This document shows positions 13,793-20,083 of a stretch of 24,396 nucleotides of DNA, piece by piece. Within the stretch, counting starts at the first letter, position 1, and every line of letters begins with the position of its first letter. Made by a program: the position numbers and the translations under genes. Origin of the DNA: a virus. The stretch spans positions 1 through 24,396 of IMG/VR virus record IMGVR_UViG_3300007735_000514; one strand, 5' to 3'. The notes beneath the pieces were generated by a model. It saw only the letters and a list, made by a program, of their open reading frames with translations, was not told the DNA's origin and did not search any database.

Positions 13793-14483
13793 TAATTTTA
13801 CTATTCTAAGAATAAAGCCAGAAGAAACTTATCAATGGTTAAAAAAAATACATTATGCCAAAAGGATTCCATCAATTACTTATGCTTTTGGTTTATATGT
13901 TGACGGTTCGCTAGTTGGAATAGTTACTTATGGAACACCATCATCTGCAACTTTAAGAAATGGTATTTGCGGAGAAGAAAATAGCCAATATGTTTTAGAG
14001 TTAAATAGGTTATGTTTTGATAGTTATATAAAAAATGGCGCAAGTTATTTAGTGGCAAATAGTATGAAGCATCTTCCAAAGCCATCAATTATTGTTAGTT
14101 ATGCAGATACTAATCAAGGACATATTGGATACATATATCAAGCCTGTAATTTTGTTTATACAGGATTGTCTGCCAAAAGGACTGATTGGAAAATAAAAGG
14201 AATGGAGCATTTGCATGGGCAAACAATTTCAGACATGAGTAGAAATATAGATAGCAATTTATCAAGAAGTGACTATATGCGGCAAAAATTTGGTGATGAT
14301 TTTTACTTAAAAGATAGACCAAGAAAACATAGGTATATTTACATAACCGGTAGCAAATATCAAAAAGCTAAACTTTTGAAAAATATTAAATATGAAATAC
14401 AAGAATACCCAAAAGGTGATTCAGCAAAATATGAAATAAAAGAAAAAGCATCAAAACAAAATTTGCTAATGTTTTATGAATAA
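13785..14483 (+). CDS. mom: Mom-like DNA adenine modification protein
   Basis: The 232-residue protein resembles the Mom family. Phage Mu Mom converts adenine in DNA to an N6-carbamoylmethyl form and so protects phage DNA from many restriction enzymes. Matching features are GIVTYGTPSSATLRNGICG (about 45-63), ELNRLCFDSY (72-81), IIVSYADTNQGHIGYIYQAC (102-121) and FVYTGLSAKR (123-132), on a GNAT-like fold. ATG at 13785 overlaps the helicase stop; a longer frame from 13677 is helicase shadow. The gene is strikingly AT-rich compared with both neighbours, suggesting acquisition. No Com-like translational activator sits directly upstream, unlike Mu. Confidence 0.85.
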   Translation: MANNFTILRIKPEETYQWLKKIHYAKRIPSITYAFGLYVDGSLVGIVTYGTPSSATLRNGICGEENSQYVLELNRLCFDSYIKNGASYLVANSMKHLPKPSIIVSYADTNQGHIGYIYQACNFVYTGLSAKRTDWKIKGMEHLHGQTISDMSRNIDSNLSRSDYMRQKFGDDFYLKDRPRKHRYIYITGSKYQKAKLLKNIKYEIQEYPKGDSAKYEIKEKASKQNLLMFYE

Positions 14484-14682
14484 CTCTGAGCAAGAACGTC
14501 ATAGATGCGAGGTTAGGCAGGTACTAGCATGGAGAGCAGCAGACAGGGATTCAGCGTTACGTTATCTGAGTGTTGTAAGGCAGAAACGTGGGCATCAAGT
14601 GGCTGACCAGCTAGAGGCTGACTGTAAACAGCAATGGGGTTTAGGGAACCGAGGCAAGAAAGGAGATTGGCGTGGTCTTTAA
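14476..14682 (+). CDS. Small charged protein, unknown
   Basis: The 68-residue product is rich in Arg, Gln and Asp (HRCEVRQVLAWRAADRDSAL) and ends in a basic tail. It overlaps the Mom-like gene by 8 nt and the VRR-NUC gene by 11 nt. Base composition returns to that of the rest of the genome here. No family is recognised. Confidence 0.55.
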   Translation: MNNSEQERHRCEVRQVLAWRAADRDSALRYLSVVRQKRGHQVADQLEADCKQQWGLGNRGKKGDWRGL

Positions 14683-14962
14683 GCGCGTGGACACAAACCA
14701 GACGCAGATAGTCCGAGAACTCCGCAGGTTAGGGATGGAGGTACTACACCTGCATAGCGTTCATCATGGGTGTCCTGATATTTTGGTCGGTTATCGAGGT
14801 AGAAACATTTTGTTAGAAATAAAGAAAGACGAGAAAGCCAAGCTGACAGCGGATCAGGAGGTATGGCACAAGATGTGGCGTGGTCAAGTAGCGGTAGTGA
14901 GTAACCCACAGGCTGCAATTAAGGCTGTAAAACTTGCTTGTAATGAAACTATTGAGGAATGA
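14672..14962 (+). CDS. VRR-NUC domain nuclease
   Basis: The 96-residue protein is a stand-alone VRR-NUC (PD-(D/E)XK) nuclease. GCPDILVGYRGRNILLEIKK carries Asp36 and Glu49-x-Lys51 of the active site, followed by LTADQEVWHKMWRG and a C-terminal hydrophobic strand/helix. Such phage proteins act as structure-specific nucleases, probably Holliday-junction resolvases that clear branched DNA before packaging. GTG at 14672 is the start, with AGGAG six nt upstream. It lies at the end of the replication block. Confidence 0.88.
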   Translation: MVFKRVDTNQTQIVRELRRLGMEVLHLHSVHHGCPDILVGYRGRNILLEIKKDEKAKLTADQEVWHKMWRGQVAVVSNPQAAIKAVKLACNETIEE

Positions 14963-15036
14963 TTCTTAATAGAAATATTTATGTTGCGATATGGAATTAT
15001 ATTGACGATGATAGATAAAAATTTACTAGGGTAAAT
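14963..15036 (+). promoter_or_regulatory. AT-rich gap with a copy of the 11204 half-site
   Basis: TCTTAATAGAAATATT at 14964-14979 matches TCTCAATAGAAACATT at 11204-11219 in 14 of 16 bases, and both stand upstream of rightward genes. This gap is the first real intergenic space after ten tightly packed genes, so a promoter under the same control as the divergent region is likely. TTGCGA at about 14985 is a weak -35 candidate. Confidence 0.4.
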
Positions 15037-15366
15037 ATGAACTCAATCGATCCTCACGAAGCAATTGATTACATGATTAGGCACTCAAGAGCCTATGCTA
15101 TAGCCAAGGCTGAGGTTACTTATTTAACCGAATTCAGGAAGTCTAAGAAGGCGATTCTCTTTGCAAGTGCTATAGGGAATACTGTTGCTGATAAGGAAAA
15201 CTATGCCTACAGTCATCCTGAATATGTAAAACTTTTGAAGGACTTAGAAAAGGCTGTAGTTGAGGCTGAAAGGCTTAAATGGATGCTAACTGCTGCACAG
15301 GCAAGGATAGACATTTACCGCACTCAGGAAGCCAGTAATAGGGCATTAGACCGGAATACTCAATAG
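15037..15366 (+). CDS. Helical phage protein, unknown
   Basis: The 109-residue product is predicted all-helix with a coiled-coil C-terminal half (VKLLKDLEKAVVEAERLKWMLTAAQARIDIYRTQEASN). AGGG five nt before the ATG supports the start. It is the first gene after the 14963-15036 control-like gap and precedes a probable nuclease-fold protein by 10 nt. No family is recognised. Confidence 0.6.
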   Translation: MNSIDPHEAIDYMIRHSRAYAIAKAEVTYLTEFRKSKKAILFASAIGNTVADKENYAYSHPEYVKLLKDLEKAVVEAERLKWMLTAAQARIDIYRTQEASNRALDRNTQ

Positions 15367-15376
15367 GGGATAAGAA

Positions 15377-15859
15377 TTGAATGACAGGGTAATTCATAGA
15401 AAACAGGGTCACGGCTATGATGAAAAATACTCTGATTGGAGGAGAAGTCGCTACCCAAACATTGTAAAAGCGACAAATCATTATTGTGCTGATGTTGATT
15501 GGGTTGAGTGGCGCAAGGGCAAGCCTGTAGCTGTTATCGAATGTCGCAGAGCCTTATATGGCAAAACTTTAGATGATGCTGTGAATTCAGTTCATCAGCT
15601 AAATAATGGTTTCCAGATAGAACTTCTCGCTACTGTTGCAAAAAATTTAAATGTAGCTGGATACATAGTAGCGATTAGTGACCAAAATCCAGAAGATCGT
15701 GAGAGTTATTCAAAAGCAACATTCCGTGTGATGCAGGTTGTAATTCCAAATCCTTACCCTACTAAATTTGGAACTTTAGTTCCTGAGTTGATAAGAAATT
15801 TAAAGAAAATAGATGATTACGATGAGATAGGTTTTGCTAATTTTTTGTCAAAACTATGA
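15377..15859 (+). CDS. Possible PD-(D/E)XK-fold protein, TTG start
   Basis: The 160-residue frame starts at TTG with GGGGA six nt upstream. The segment YCADVDWVEWRKGKPVAVIECRRA (about 33-56) has the beta-hairpin form of PD-(D/E)XK nucleases: an acidic strand, WRxGKPVAVIE, then Glu-Cys-Arg in place of the usual Glu-x-Lys. If it is a nuclease, the Lys-to-Arg change could alter or abolish activity. The C-terminal half is mixed alpha/beta. Neighbouring recombination genes fit a DNA-processing role, but this is inference. Confidence 0.5.
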   Translation: MNDRVIHRKQGHGYDEKYSDWRRSRYPNIVKATNHYCADVDWVEWRKGKPVAVIECRRALYGKTLDDAVNSVHQLNNGFQIELLATVAKNLNVAGYIVAISDQNPEDRESYSKATFRVMQVVIPNPYPTKFGTLVPELIRNLKKIDDYDEIGFANFLSKL

Positions 15860-15866
15860 GGATGAT

Positions 15867-16076
15867 ATGAACCAGATAGATGATTCCAATTTAGCTCAAT
15901 GCTGTGCTTGTGGGTTTGTGGACTATTGGGATGAGATTCCAAAGGGCAGATGTGTATTCTCAGAGGACTATCTGACAGAATGTCCTGAATGTGGGGATGT
16001 TGATGGATTTGCCGATTACGATCCAGAAAGAGCCAAGCGAATAGATGAAAAAAAGCGAAGCCAAATACCTAGCTAA
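15867..16076 (+). CDS. Small zinc-ribbon protein
   Basis: I place the start at ATG 15867, supported by GAGG upstream, rather than at an upstream ATG at 15834 inside the preceding gene. The 69-residue product has CCACG near residue 12 and CPECG near residue 40, typical zinc-knuckle pairs, and an acidic middle. It overlaps the HNH gene by 32 nt. Function is unknown; nucleic-acid or protein binding is likely. Confidence 0.65.
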   Translation: MNQIDDSNLAQCCACGFVDYWDEIPKGRCVFSEDYLTECPECGDVDGFADYDPERAKRIDEKKRSQIPS

Positions 16077-16359
16077 AGTGGCTGACATAGGCTGCATTAT
16101 CTGTTATAAAAATGGTTATCCCGGCACTCCGGCAGAGATTCACCATGTTCGAGGTATGGGGCTAGGGATGGGAGTTCGGAACTCTCACGACAATGTTCTG
16201 CCACTATGTCCTGAGCATCACAGGGGTAATACTGGCTATCACGGGCTTGGTCGTAAGGCTTTCGAGCGTCGATATGGTGTGACTGAGGCAGATCTTCAGG
16301 ACGAACTAGCGGAGTTGCTAAATGAAAAAGATGACCAAGGCTCAGAAAAAGGTTGGTAA
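16045..16359 (+). CDS. HNH nuclease of the Ref (RecA-dependent nuclease) type
   Basis: The 104-residue protein matches small Ref/HNH proteins. It has a CIIC zinc pair (17-20), PAEIHHVRGMGLGMGVRNSH (about 29-48) with paired His, and NVLPLCPEHHRGNTGYHGLGR (about 50-70), followed by FERRYGV and an acidic helix. P1 Ref, a member of this family, cuts DNA at RecA-bound displacement loops; whether this copy needs RecA cannot be read from sequence. It belongs to the middle gene block and overlaps the next small gene by 38 nt. Confidence 0.75.
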   Translation: MKKSEAKYLAKVADIGCIICYKNGYPGTPAEIHHVRGMGLGMGVRNSHDNVLPLCPEHHRGNTGYHGLGRKAFERRYGVTEADLQDELAELLNEKDDQGSEKGW

Positions 16360-16486
16360 GGTAATGGGTGAGTACAAAGAAGGTACTCTCCATTCTGGCA
16401 AGGGTGGGCCAGTAGTAAAAAACCCTAAACAGGCTATTGCCATTGCTCTTAGCGAGGCAAAGATGGCTAAAAAGGGTAAGAAATGA
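16322..16486 (+). CDS. 54-residue lysine-rich protein, DUF6496-like
   Basis: The frame starts MKKMTKAQKKVGKVMGEYK and ends with a Lys-rich tail (AKMAKKGKK). The central LHSGKGGPVVKNPKQAIAIA fits my recollection of DUF6496 proteins, which are common in phages and bacteria but uncharacterised. GGAG seven nt before the ATG supports the start. It is strongly basic, and DNA binding is plausible. The ATGA overlap links it to the next gene. Confidence 0.72.
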   Translation: MKKMTKAQKKVGKVMGEYKEGTLHSGKGGPVVKNPKQAIAIALSEAKMAKKGKK

Positions 16487-16644
16487 AAGCCAAACCTATA
16501 TGGGATAAGGCTAGACCCAAAGACGTTGGAAAGCCTAAGAAACTAAGTCCGGCTCAGAAAGCATCTGCTAAACGTATGGCTAAGGAAGCTGGTAGGCCAT
16601 ATCCGAATATGGTGGACAATATGAGAGCCGCGAGGAAGAAATGA
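16483..16644 (+). CDS. 53-residue basic protein
   Basis: The frame begins MKAKPIWDKARPKDVGKPKK and contains LSPAQKASAKRMAKEAGRPY, with a basic C terminus (NMRAARKK). Both ends share an AAATGA overlap with the neighbours, so the three genes from 16322 to 17123 are translationally coupled. It shares its basic character with the DUF6496-like protein but no obvious homology. Role unknown. Confidence 0.68.
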   Translation: MKAKPIWDKARPKDVGKPKKLSPAQKASAKRMAKEAGRPYPNMVDNMRAARKK

Positions 16645-17123
16645 AAAACTGCCCTAAAGCCACCTACGACATTCAATACAACCTGAAAAAGCGTGATTGG
16701 GCTTTTAAAAACGTAGGTTATGGGCCAGCAAATCCTGAAGAACCAGAGGATTTTTGGGATAAACGAGCCGAGGAGTGGAATACGACTCCTAAAAATGCTC
16801 AGACGATGCATTGTGGCAACTGTTCTGCATTTATCCAGACTCCTGAGATGATGGAGTGCATTATCAAGGGTATTCAGGGCGAGGAATCTGACGCTGAGAC
16901 TTATGCTAATGAGGTCGTAGATTCGGCTGATTTGGGTTATTGTGAGCTATTCGAGTTTAAATGTGCAGCAGATAGGACTTGTTCGGCTTGGCTAGTTGGT
17001 GGCCCTGTAACGGAAAAGATGTCAAACCGTGAAAAGACCATGCTAAAGATGGCTAAGATGGAAGCTGAAAACGAATACGGAGAAATGGACGATGAAGAAA
17101 ACTCCGGCATGGACGAGGACTGA
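16641..17123 (+). CDS. Cysteine-rich phage protein, probable metal binder
   Basis: The 160-residue protein has a Trp/Tyr-rich N terminus and a central Cys cluster: HCGNCSAF near 57-64, a Cys near 73, LGYCELFEFKCAADRTCSAW near 98-117. Six conserved-looking Cys and the GYC...KCAA...TC spacing suggest an iron-sulfur or zinc site, similar to high-potential iron-sulfur-like phage proteins, but I cannot confirm the cofactor. The C-terminal 40 residues are acidic. Its end overlaps the next gene by 32 nt. Confidence 0.6.
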   Translation: MKNCPKATYDIQYNLKKRDWAFKNVGYGPANPEEPEDFWDKRAEEWNTTPKNAQTMHCGNCSAFIQTPEMMECIIKGIQGEESDAETYANEVVDSADLGYCELFEFKCAADRTCSAWLVGGPVTEKMSNREKTMLKMAKMEAENEYGEMDDEENSGMDED

Positions 17124-17394
17124 GGGTAAAAACCCTAAAGGCGGCTTAAACGCTAAGGGTAGAGCGTCCTACGAAGCTGCTAACCCCGGTTCTGACCTAA
17201 AGGCTCCTGTAAAGTCAGGAGATAACCCTAGACGCGCTAGTTTCCTAGCCAGAATGGGCAATATGCCGGGGCCAGAGCGCAAACCTAACGGTGAGCCTAC
17301 TCGGTTACTCCTAAGCCTAAAAGCATGGGGAGCTAGTTCTAAGGCTGATGCTAAAGCCAAGGCTAAAGCCATTTCCGCACGAAATAAAAAGTGA
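17092..17394 (+). CDS. DUF6321-like basic phage protein
   Basis: The 100-residue protein has the pattern KNPKGGLNAKGRASYEAANP, then VKSGDNPRRASFLARMGNMP, and a C-terminal LLLSLKAWGASSKADA followed by a Lys-rich tail. I believe this corresponds to DUF6321, an uncharacterised phage family. Gly/Lys/Arg-rich composition suggests nucleic-acid or capsid-interior contact. It precedes the methyltransferase and overlaps it by four bases. Confidence 0.7.
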   Translation: MKKTPAWTRTEGKNPKGGLNAKGRASYEAANPGSDLKAPVKSGDNPRRASFLARMGNMPGPERKPNGEPTRLLLSLKAWGASSKADAKAKAKAISARNKK

Positions 17395-17909
17395 GCCACC
17401 AGAGCCAGCTAGACTTTGTAGCGATGGTTAAGCGTCGCTTCCCGCAATTCTTTTCCGGCAAGAAAGTAATCGAGATTGGTAGTCTGGACATTAACGGTTC
17501 AGTAAGGCAATTCTTTGAGGATTGTGAGTATTTGGGGGTTGATTTAGGCGAGGGTAAGGGCGTTGATCTTGTCGCTAAGGGAGAGGAACTAGATTTTCCT
17601 GACAAGAGTTTCAATGTTGCAATATCCTGTGAGTGTTTCGAGCATAATCCTGAGTGGGTAAAGACATTCGAGAACATGGTTCGGATGGCTTCAGGCATCG
17701 TCATCATGACCTGTGCTACGACTGGCAGACCTGAGCATGGAACGAGGCGAACAAGCCCAGAAGATGCGCCGTATTGTGGGGATTACTACAGGAACCTAAC
17801 GGAGCAGGATTTCTTAGAAAACTGCGATATGGACAAGTTTCTACATTACGAGTTCAGCAGTAACTCTAGTCCAGCAGACTTATATTTTTGGGGCTTATGC
17901 AAGCCATAG
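17391..17909 (+). CDS. Class I SAM-dependent methyltransferase
   Basis: The 172-residue protein has the Rossmann methyltransferase order: motif I KKVIEIGSLDINGS (24-37), acidic strand YLGVDLGEG with Asp51, and LDFPDKSFNVAISCECFEH (67-85). A later strand is GIVIMTCATTGRP. The fold is that of small-molecule or sugar methyltransferases (Methyltransf_11 type); there is no DPPY or PC motif of DNA methyltransferases. It starts at GTG overlapping the previous stop. Overlap by 13 nt with a glycosyltransferase gene suggests a shared substrate, perhaps a sugar on the virion or host envelope. Confidence 0.82.
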   Translation: MSHQSQLDFVAMVKRRFPQFFSGKKVIEIGSLDINGSVRQFFEDCEYLGVDLGEGKGVDLVAKGEELDFPDKSFNVAISCECFEHNPEWVKTFENMVRMASGIVIMTCATTGRPEHGTRRTSPEDAPYCGDYYRNLTEQDFLENCDMDKFLHYEFSSNSSPADLYFWGLCKP

Positions 17910-18598
17910 TCATTTGTACGGTGAGTAATCCCGGCATTAGCGTATTGCTAGAAAGCATCAAGGTATATGCACCATCATTACCCGTTTACATTTATAGCGT
18001 TGACATTAGCCGAGGAGAGAGATTCAAGCGAATCTTGCCCAATGCAGTCATCCGATCCAATACTGGTAGAAATTTTGGCGAGTCATATAATGAGGCCATC
18101 ACCGATGTTTTTGGACGGATACCGTTTGATTCATTGATTGTGGCTAACGATGATGTTGTCATTAATCCAAGTACACTAGCACTATTACGAGAAGATAAGC
18201 AGATTCTTGAGGGAAACGGGCAGAAGATAGGTTTCCTCGGTGCAAGAAGCGACTATGTGTTGCCAGATCAGAATATTAGGTTTGAAGGTGGCGGTAGAGA
18301 TGGGGTGAGATGGAGCCATGAGAATTTCATCAAAGAAACTCAGGTAATAGCACCCATATTTGCCACCATAACGAGAGAAGCTTGGGGTACAGCAAAGTTT
18401 CCTAGCACTAATTGGTATTCAGATAATATAATTTGCCATGACCTGCAAAAAGCGGGATTTAGGCATTTCGTAAGCAGGGCGTATGTTCATCATGCTGGAA
18501 GTCAAACAGTAGGGATGGATTACGAGAAATGCCATGAGGAACCTAGGGCGTGGATAAAAGAGAACCGTCCTGATATGTACGAGGCTATTTATGGCTGA
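17897..18598 (+). CDS. GT-A-like glycosyltransferase (family 2 type)
   Basis: ATG at 17897 gives 233 residues. The N terminus AIVICTVSNPGISVLLESI and the IVANDDVVINPSTL segment (Asp85-Asp86, DxD-like nucleotide-sugar site) indicate a GT-A fold. Further features are NFGESYNEAI (59-68), the aromatic/acidic middle, and HHAGSQT near the C terminus. It would move a sugar from a nucleotide donor onto an unknown acceptor. Being coupled to a methyltransferase, it may add or trim a methylated sugar on virion proteins, lipopolysaccharide or modified DNA. Confidence 0.78.
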   Translation: MQAIVICTVSNPGISVLLESIKVYAPSLPVYIYSVDISRGERFKRILPNAVIRSNTGRNFGESYNEAITDVFGRIPFDSLIVANDDVVINPSTLALLREDKQILEGNGQKIGFLGARSDYVLPDQNIRFEGGGRDGVRWSHENFIKETQVIAPIFATITREAWGTAKFPSTNWYSDNIICHDLQKAGFRHFVSRAYVHHAGSQTVGMDYEKCHEEPRAWIKENRPDMYEAIYG

Positions 18599-19169
18599 CG
18601 GATTGCTGTCAAAAATTAGTGGTTTGCTATCTGATGCCGCAGTCAAAGCCTCATTGATGGGCTACGATATGATTAATGATCGTCAGCAAATGCCATCCTC
18701 GCAGCGTGTGTACCTAAATACTTTCTTAGATAACAATAAGTCTAAGATTACGGAAAAGGACTTTACGCCGAAAGAGCTTGCAAACATCATGGAAATTATC
18801 AAAGCAAAGCAAGCTGCTGATCCTAATGCTACGAGAGGTTACATAACGTACAAGGATTACGAAAAGTTTGTTCCAAAGGAGCAACTAACCGTAAATGCTG
18901 GAATAAAGGCTGGAGAAAAGAATCCTTACGAAAACATCCGTACAACGCTTGGTCAGTTTAGGTATCAGGTAGTACCAGAGATGCAAAGAGTTTTCGTTAT
19001 TGATAATTATGATTTCAATGATGTGCCAGCATACAAAGATGATGAGTCAGGCGAGTATATTGGTAAAGACATAAGCAAAGGCAGAATACTTAGAGCCTAT
19101 GGACGCAGGAATATGCCAGAAGGTCAAGGTAGGCAAGTTTTAGTAGAAATACCGGGATTATTGAACTAG
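18591..19169 (+). CDS. Phage protein of unknown function, possibly virion-associated
   Basis: The 192-residue product is soluble, with a helical first half and a C-terminal half containing RTTLGQFRYQVVPEMQRVFV, the YDFNDVP segment and a Gly/Arg-rich stretch. The RYQV...DNYDFND part looks conserved, but I cannot name a family. GAGG six nt before the ATG and overlap with the glycosyltransferase stop support the start. It lies directly upstream of the packaging genes, so a virion or packaging role is possible. Confidence 0.6.
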   Translation: MADGLLSKISGLLSDAAVKASLMGYDMINDRQQMPSSQRVYLNTFLDNNKSKITEKDFTPKELANIMEIIKAKQAADPNATRGYITYKDYEKFVPKEQLTVNAGIKAGEKNPYENIRTTLGQFRYQVVPEMQRVFVIDNYDFNDVPAYKDDESGEYIGKDISKGRILRAYGRRNMPEGQGRQVLVEIPGLLN

Positions 19170-19194
19170 CAAGACACCGAGAGGTATTGCAACT

Positions 19195-19524
19195 ATGGAA
19201 ACAAATATAGATAAAGAAACGCCTAAAATCGGAGAAGGACTAGCAGGGCCGGGCAGACCTAAAGGAATACCAAACAAGTCTACGGTCACAGTAAGGAACG
19301 CTATTGCTCAATTACTAGAGCGCAATGTTCCTTATATGGAGCGATGGCTTCAAAGAGTTGCAGAGGGCGATGAAGTGTTAGGCATAAAGCCTGATCCTCA
19401 TAAGGCATTAGACATTATGCTGAAGATGAGCGAGTACCATATACCTAAGCTGGCTAGGACAGAGGTGACAGGCAAGGATGGGGAAGCTCAGGAGATGGTT
19501 ATCAAGTGGGGTGGAAAGAAATGA
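19195..19524 (+). CDS. Terminase small-subunit candidate
   Basis: The 109-residue protein has GPGRPKGIPNKSTVTVRNAI (about 18-37), a basic DNA-binding entry, then a helical part (IAQLLERNVPYMERWLQRVA) and a C-terminal segment resembling DUF5681-type small terminases. TerS recognises the packaging site and hands DNA to TerL, whose gene lies just downstream after two small genes. The GRPKG stretch resembles an AT-hook. GAGAGG ten nt before ATG supports the start. Confidence 0.68.
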   Translation: METNIDKETPKIGEGLAGPGRPKGIPNKSTVTVRNAIAQLLERNVPYMERWLQRVAEGDEVLGIKPDPHKALDIMLKMSEYHIPKLARTEVTGKDGEAQEMVIKWGGKK

Positions 19525-19610
19525 GTTACAAGCCGACTAACTGCCCTATGTGCAGCGCATTTCTGGTCAATAGCAAATGTCTGAACTGTGGGTATCAAAA
19601 GACTGCATGA
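19521..19610 (+). CDS. 29-residue mini zinc ribbon
   Basis: This gene was found by hand. The frame starts MSYKPTNCPMCSAFLVNSKC, followed by LNC, and carries two CxxC pairs (8/11 and 20/23), the minimum for a zinc knuckle. Its ATG overlaps the TerS-like stop, and its TGA overlaps the HNH start, so all three are coupled. Function unknown. Confidence 0.65.
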   Translation: MSYKPTNCPMCSAFLVNSKCLNCGYQKTA

Positions 19611-20083
19611 TGACCCTAGCCGATAGGTTTGAAGCTAAGGTCGAACGAATCCCATTTATGGATTGTTGGGTCTGGATGGGCGCGACTCATGAAAGAGGAT
19701 ACGGAGTCATTGGTCGTGGCGTGAGAGGCTCTGGTAATGAAAGAGCGCACAGACTAGCTTACAAGCTGTATCGAGGCGATATTCCTGAAGGCAAGTCCAT
19801 CTTGCATAAGTGCGGGAATACTAACTGCGTAAATCCTTGGCATCTTGAGCCGGGAACTGCAAAAGAAAACTCAGCAGATACGATCAGGATGGGCAGACTA
19901 AAGTTGCCTGATAACTCCTGTGAAAATGCTAAATGGGCAAAACTTAAGGCAGAACAAGTCTTAGAGATTCGAGCCAATAAAGGCGGCAAGAAGGGTACTG
20001 GAACAATTCTGGCTAGAAAGTTTGGAGTCAGTAAGTCTGCTATTTACCAGATATGGGCGGGGGAAAATTGGCAGAAATTATAA
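19607..20083 (+). CDS. HNH endonuclease with C-terminal helix-turn-helix, homing-type
   Basis: The start at ATGATG 19607 overlaps the mini zinc-ribbon stop and gives 158 residues; the upstream ATG at 19577 lacks a ribosome site. The core RAHRLAYKLYRG then ILHKCGNTNCVNPWHLEPGT and AKENSADTIRMGR is the HNH_3 pattern of free-standing homing nucleases. The last 50 residues (LKAEQVLEIRANKGGKKGTG, ARKFGVSKSAIYQIWAG) resemble a NUMOD-like HTH that sets site preference. HNH genes beside terL are often found in phages and can help packaging or act as mobile elements. It overlaps TerL by 31 nt. Confidence 0.85.
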   Translation: MMTLADRFEAKVERIPFMDCWVWMGATHERGYGVIGRGVRGSGNERAHRLAYKLYRGDIPEGKSILHKCGNTNCVNPWHLEPGTAKENSADTIRMGRLKLPDNSCENAKWAKLKAEQVLEIRANKGGKKGTGTILARKFGVSKSAIYQIWAGENWQKL

